Source: CAVYWD01 sp963772225 (GTDB taxonomy: Bacteria > Myxococcota > Myxococcia > Myxococcales > UBA5297). From it: a DNA stretch of 64,000 nucleotides. Shown here piece after piece: positions 62,038 to 64,000 of this stretch; the first letter of the stretch is position 1, and each line of letters starts with the position of its first letter. The notes under the pieces are model-generated. The model searched no databases and had not been told where the DNA came from. It worked only from the letters and a program-made list of their open reading frames with translations. The stretch spans positions 1,860,001 to 1,924,000 of the forward strand of contig CAVYWD010000002.1 in NCBI GenBank assembly GCA_963772225.1, in the 5' to 3' direction. A program made the position numbers and the translations under genes.

Positions 62038-64000
62038 TCAGAAGCCTTTCAAAGGGTTCGGGCCGAGCTCCTCGAGCTCTTCGGCGAATTCGTCGAAGAG
62101 CTTGGGAATTCGCCCCATCTCGTCCCGCGCCAGCTCCACTACTTTCACCCGGTCCGCCTCGAGGGACAGGCGGGTCAGAGTCTCCTGCATGTTCGACAGG
62201 CGCTTGTGCGCGAGCTCGGAGCCCTTGACCATGTGGCACTGGTAGTCGTCCCCGCGCTTGCAGCCGACGAGCATCACGCCGTCGATACCGCGCGAAAGCG
62301 ACTCGGCGACCCACACCACGTTCACCGCGCCCAGACACCGCACCGGGATGACGCGCACCCAAGGGTTCCAGCTCGCCCGCTTCAGCGCGGCATCGTCGAG
62401 TGCCGGGTACGCGTCGTTCTCGCACAGCAGCGCGACGATTCGCGGCTTCTCCTCGGTCTCCTCCGGCACCTCGATGGATTTGATCATGCTGGCGACAGCA
62501 TCGACCGAATAGTCTGCGAACGAGACGATGCGCTCCGGGCAGGCGCCCAGGCAGATTCCACACCGCCGACACCGCGCGGCGTTGTATTGCGGCGTGCCTT
62601 TCACGTCCTCATCGAGGGTGCCAAAAGGGCACTCCTCCGTGCACCGCTTGCATTGCGTGCAGCGCTGCAGGAAGAAGTCGGCGGCCGCAAAATCGCCCGA
62701 GCGCGGGTGCACCGCCTCGCCGCGGACCAGCGAGGCGATGACCTGGCTCGCCTTCATTGCCGCGCCCCAGCCGTCGTCCGCGGCCTGGGCGGCGTCCATC
62801 GGCGCCCGCACCGCTCCGGCGGCATAGATTCCCGTGCGCCGCGTCTCGTAGGGGAAGCAGATGAAGTGCGAGTCCGGAAATCCATAGGCGAGAGCGGGCA
62901 GGTCAGGGCCCTGGCGATACTGGAGATTCAGAATCTCCGAGCCTTTGTGTCGCGCGAGGGTCGCCGCGACCTCCTCCGCCGCTTTGCGCTGCGTCTCCGA
63001 TTCGTTGCGCTCGATCCGTTTCTCGGCGTCGTGCAGCTGCCGAATGGCTTCCCCGTCGGCCGCATTGGGCACCATTCCGGTGGCGAGGACCACGAGGTCG
63101 GCGCCGATTTCGACCTGCTCGCCCAGCAAGCTGTTCTTCACGCTCACGGTGAGCCCGGACCCCGCCGGCGTCACGCTCTCCACCGTTCCGCGCGCCAACA
63201 TCACCCTGCTTTTTTCCTGGACCGCGCGGTAGAAATGCTCCGTTTGCCCCGGGGCACGGAGGTCCTTGTAAATGACCGCGCACTCCACCTGCGGCCAGGT
63301 GGTGTGAATGGCCATCACCTGCCGCAGCGACGTGGCGCAGCACTCGCTCGAGCAATAGGGTAGGTGCTCAGCATCGCGCGAGCCCGCGCATTGAATGAAG
63401 ACCACTCTCCCGGGCGTCTTTCCGTCGCTTGGGCGCGTCAGCTCGCGCTTCGCCAGCATCGTCTCGAGCTTCGCCGCCGTGATGACATTCGCCGACGCGC
63501 CGTACCCGAAGCGGCTCAGGCCGCTCGCCTCATAAGGGCGCGCGCCGGTCGCCTGCACCACGGCCCCCACCTTGATCTCGGTTCGCGAGCCAGCGGGGCC
63601 TTCCAGCTCGACCGAAAATTGACCCGGCTGCCCTGCGATCCGCCGGACCTTGCTCAAAATCATGACCCGAATGCGCTTGTCCTCGCGCACCGCTCGGATG
63701 AGCTCGAAGATAGGGTTCGAGTGGAGCCGGTCGTAAGGAGGGACCTCGGGGACGACCTCGCGGATTCGCGCTTGATAGCCGCCGAGCTCGCTCGAATTCT
63801 CGACGAGAACCACCGGGTGGCCCATTCCTGCAGCGGCCTGGGCCGCCTGCAGCCCCGCGAGGCCGCCGCCCACGACGAGCACCGTCGGGTCCACGGTATC
63901 GGCCTGTCGCTTGGCAGGAATCACCTTTTTTGCCCGCACCACGCCCATCCGCAGGAGGTCCTCGGCGAGCGCTTGTGTGTCCTCGTGACCCGGCGCGTGT
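62038..64000 (-). CDS. qmoB: QmoB, HdrA/MvhD-like flavoprotein subunit (5' end outside window)
   Basis: The visible 653 codons continue beyond the right edge (frame ...HEDTQALAEDLLRMGVVRAKK), so the ATG at 63948 is internal. An FAD domain opens with VLVVGGGLAGLQAAQAA, VENSSELGGYQA, then IQCAGSRD and GMVPNAADG. A ferredoxin pair follows (CTQCKRCTEECPFG, CRRCGICLGACPERI). The C-terminal MvhD-like domain has LLCENDAYP, RCLGAVNVVWVAESLSRGID and LVGCKRGDDYQCH. That fusion of HdrA with MvhD is diagnostic of QmoB, which transfers electrons between APS reductase and QmoC. QmoA and aprAB would be expected just beyond the window. Confidence 0.93.
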   Translation of the reverse strand, partial: HAPGHEDTQALAEDLLRMGVVRAKKVIPAKRQADTVDPTVLVVGGGLAGLQAAQAAAGMGHPVVLVENSSELGGYQARIREVVPEVPPYDRLHSNPIFELIRAVREDKRIRVMILSKVRRIAGQPGQFSVELEGPAGSRTEIKVGAVVQATGARPYEASGLSRFGYGASANVITAAKLETMLAKRELTRPSDGKTPGRVVFIQCAGSRDAEHLPYCSSECCATSLRQVMAIHTTWPQVECAVIYKDLRAPGQTEHFYRAVQEKSRVMLARGTVESVTPAGSGLTVSVKNSLLGEQVEIGADLVVLATGMVPNAADGEAIRQLHDAEKRIERNESETQRKAAEEVAATLARHKGSEILNLQYRQGPDLPALAYGFPDSHFICFPYETRRTGIYAAGAVRAPMDAAQAADDGWGAAMKASQVIASLVRGEAVHPRSGDFAAADFFLQRCTQCKRCTEECPFGTLDEDVKGTPQYNAARCRRCGICLGACPERIVSFADYSVDAVASMIKSIEVPEETEEKPRIVALLCENDAYPALDDAALKRASWNPWVRVIPVRCLGAVNVVWVAESLSRGIDGVMLVGCKRGDDYQCHMVKGSELAHKRLSNMQETLTRLSLEADRVKVVELARDEMGRIPKLFDEFAEELEELGPNPLKGF

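Overview
The window is high-GC, densely coded bacterial DNA. The best taxonomic clues are a 1462-residue surface protein ending in a MYXO-CTERM-like tail (Gly-Cys-Gly-Cys, hydrophobic segment, Arg-rich end), Cys-rich modular secreted proteins, and a sigma-54 activator. These point to Myxococcota or a related deltaproteobacterial lineage. The right-hand third encodes carbon fixation and sulfur oxidation, so an uncultured, lithoautotrophy-capable member of that group is the most economical reading. The taxonomy is inference.

Layout. 1-2.4 kb: start of a secreted protein, a zinc-ribbon membrane protein, tRNA-Pro(CGG) with promoter and terminator, and a FapA/DUF342 protein lacking its usual N-terminus. 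2.8-12.6 kb: potassium uptake, with a 26-residue membrane peptide, kdpF, kdpA, kdpB, kdpC, a stand-alone KdpD sensor/USP protein, a separate membrane histidine kinase, and on the other strand an NtrC-type regulator. 12.8-19.9 kb: glutathione peroxidase, the giant MYXO-CTERM lectin/Ig/Cys-rich protein, a Gly-rich secreted protein and a phosphatase. 20.3-30 kb: hybrid kinase, TolC-like channel, Lrp-type ligand domain, sirtuin and an RND efflux pair. 30-36 kb: a dispersed repeat family, two ferritin-like proteins, a Rop-like protein, a PfpI-family protein and a small secreted-protein cassette. 36.4-40.4 kb: pgaB-pgaC-pgaD for a poly-GlcNAc type exopolysaccharide. 40.7-50.5 kb: a second RND transporter, a decayed MASE1/CHASE sensor, a hybrid kinase, a phosphoesterase lipoprotein and a large unknown protein.

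50.8-57 kb is a Calvin-cycle operon (form II RuBisCO, FBPase-like protein, phosphoribulokinase, transketolase, transaldolase). It is followed by DsrE-type sulfur-carrier genes and a HEAT-like protein. These converge on an opposite-strand operon qmoB-qmoC-sat-tusA-dsrE2, cut by the window edge. Together they fit oxidation of reduced sulfur (sulfite via APS, electrons to quinone through Qmo, ATP from Sat) driving CO2 fixation.

The most striking sequence-level observation is that six otherwise well-preserved genes each carry a single +1 frameshift. In five of them a GATC has become GATTC/GAATC. In the sixth the extra base lies directly beside a GATC. This looks like one cause, most simply a modification-linked base-calling error, and not six independent pseudogenes.
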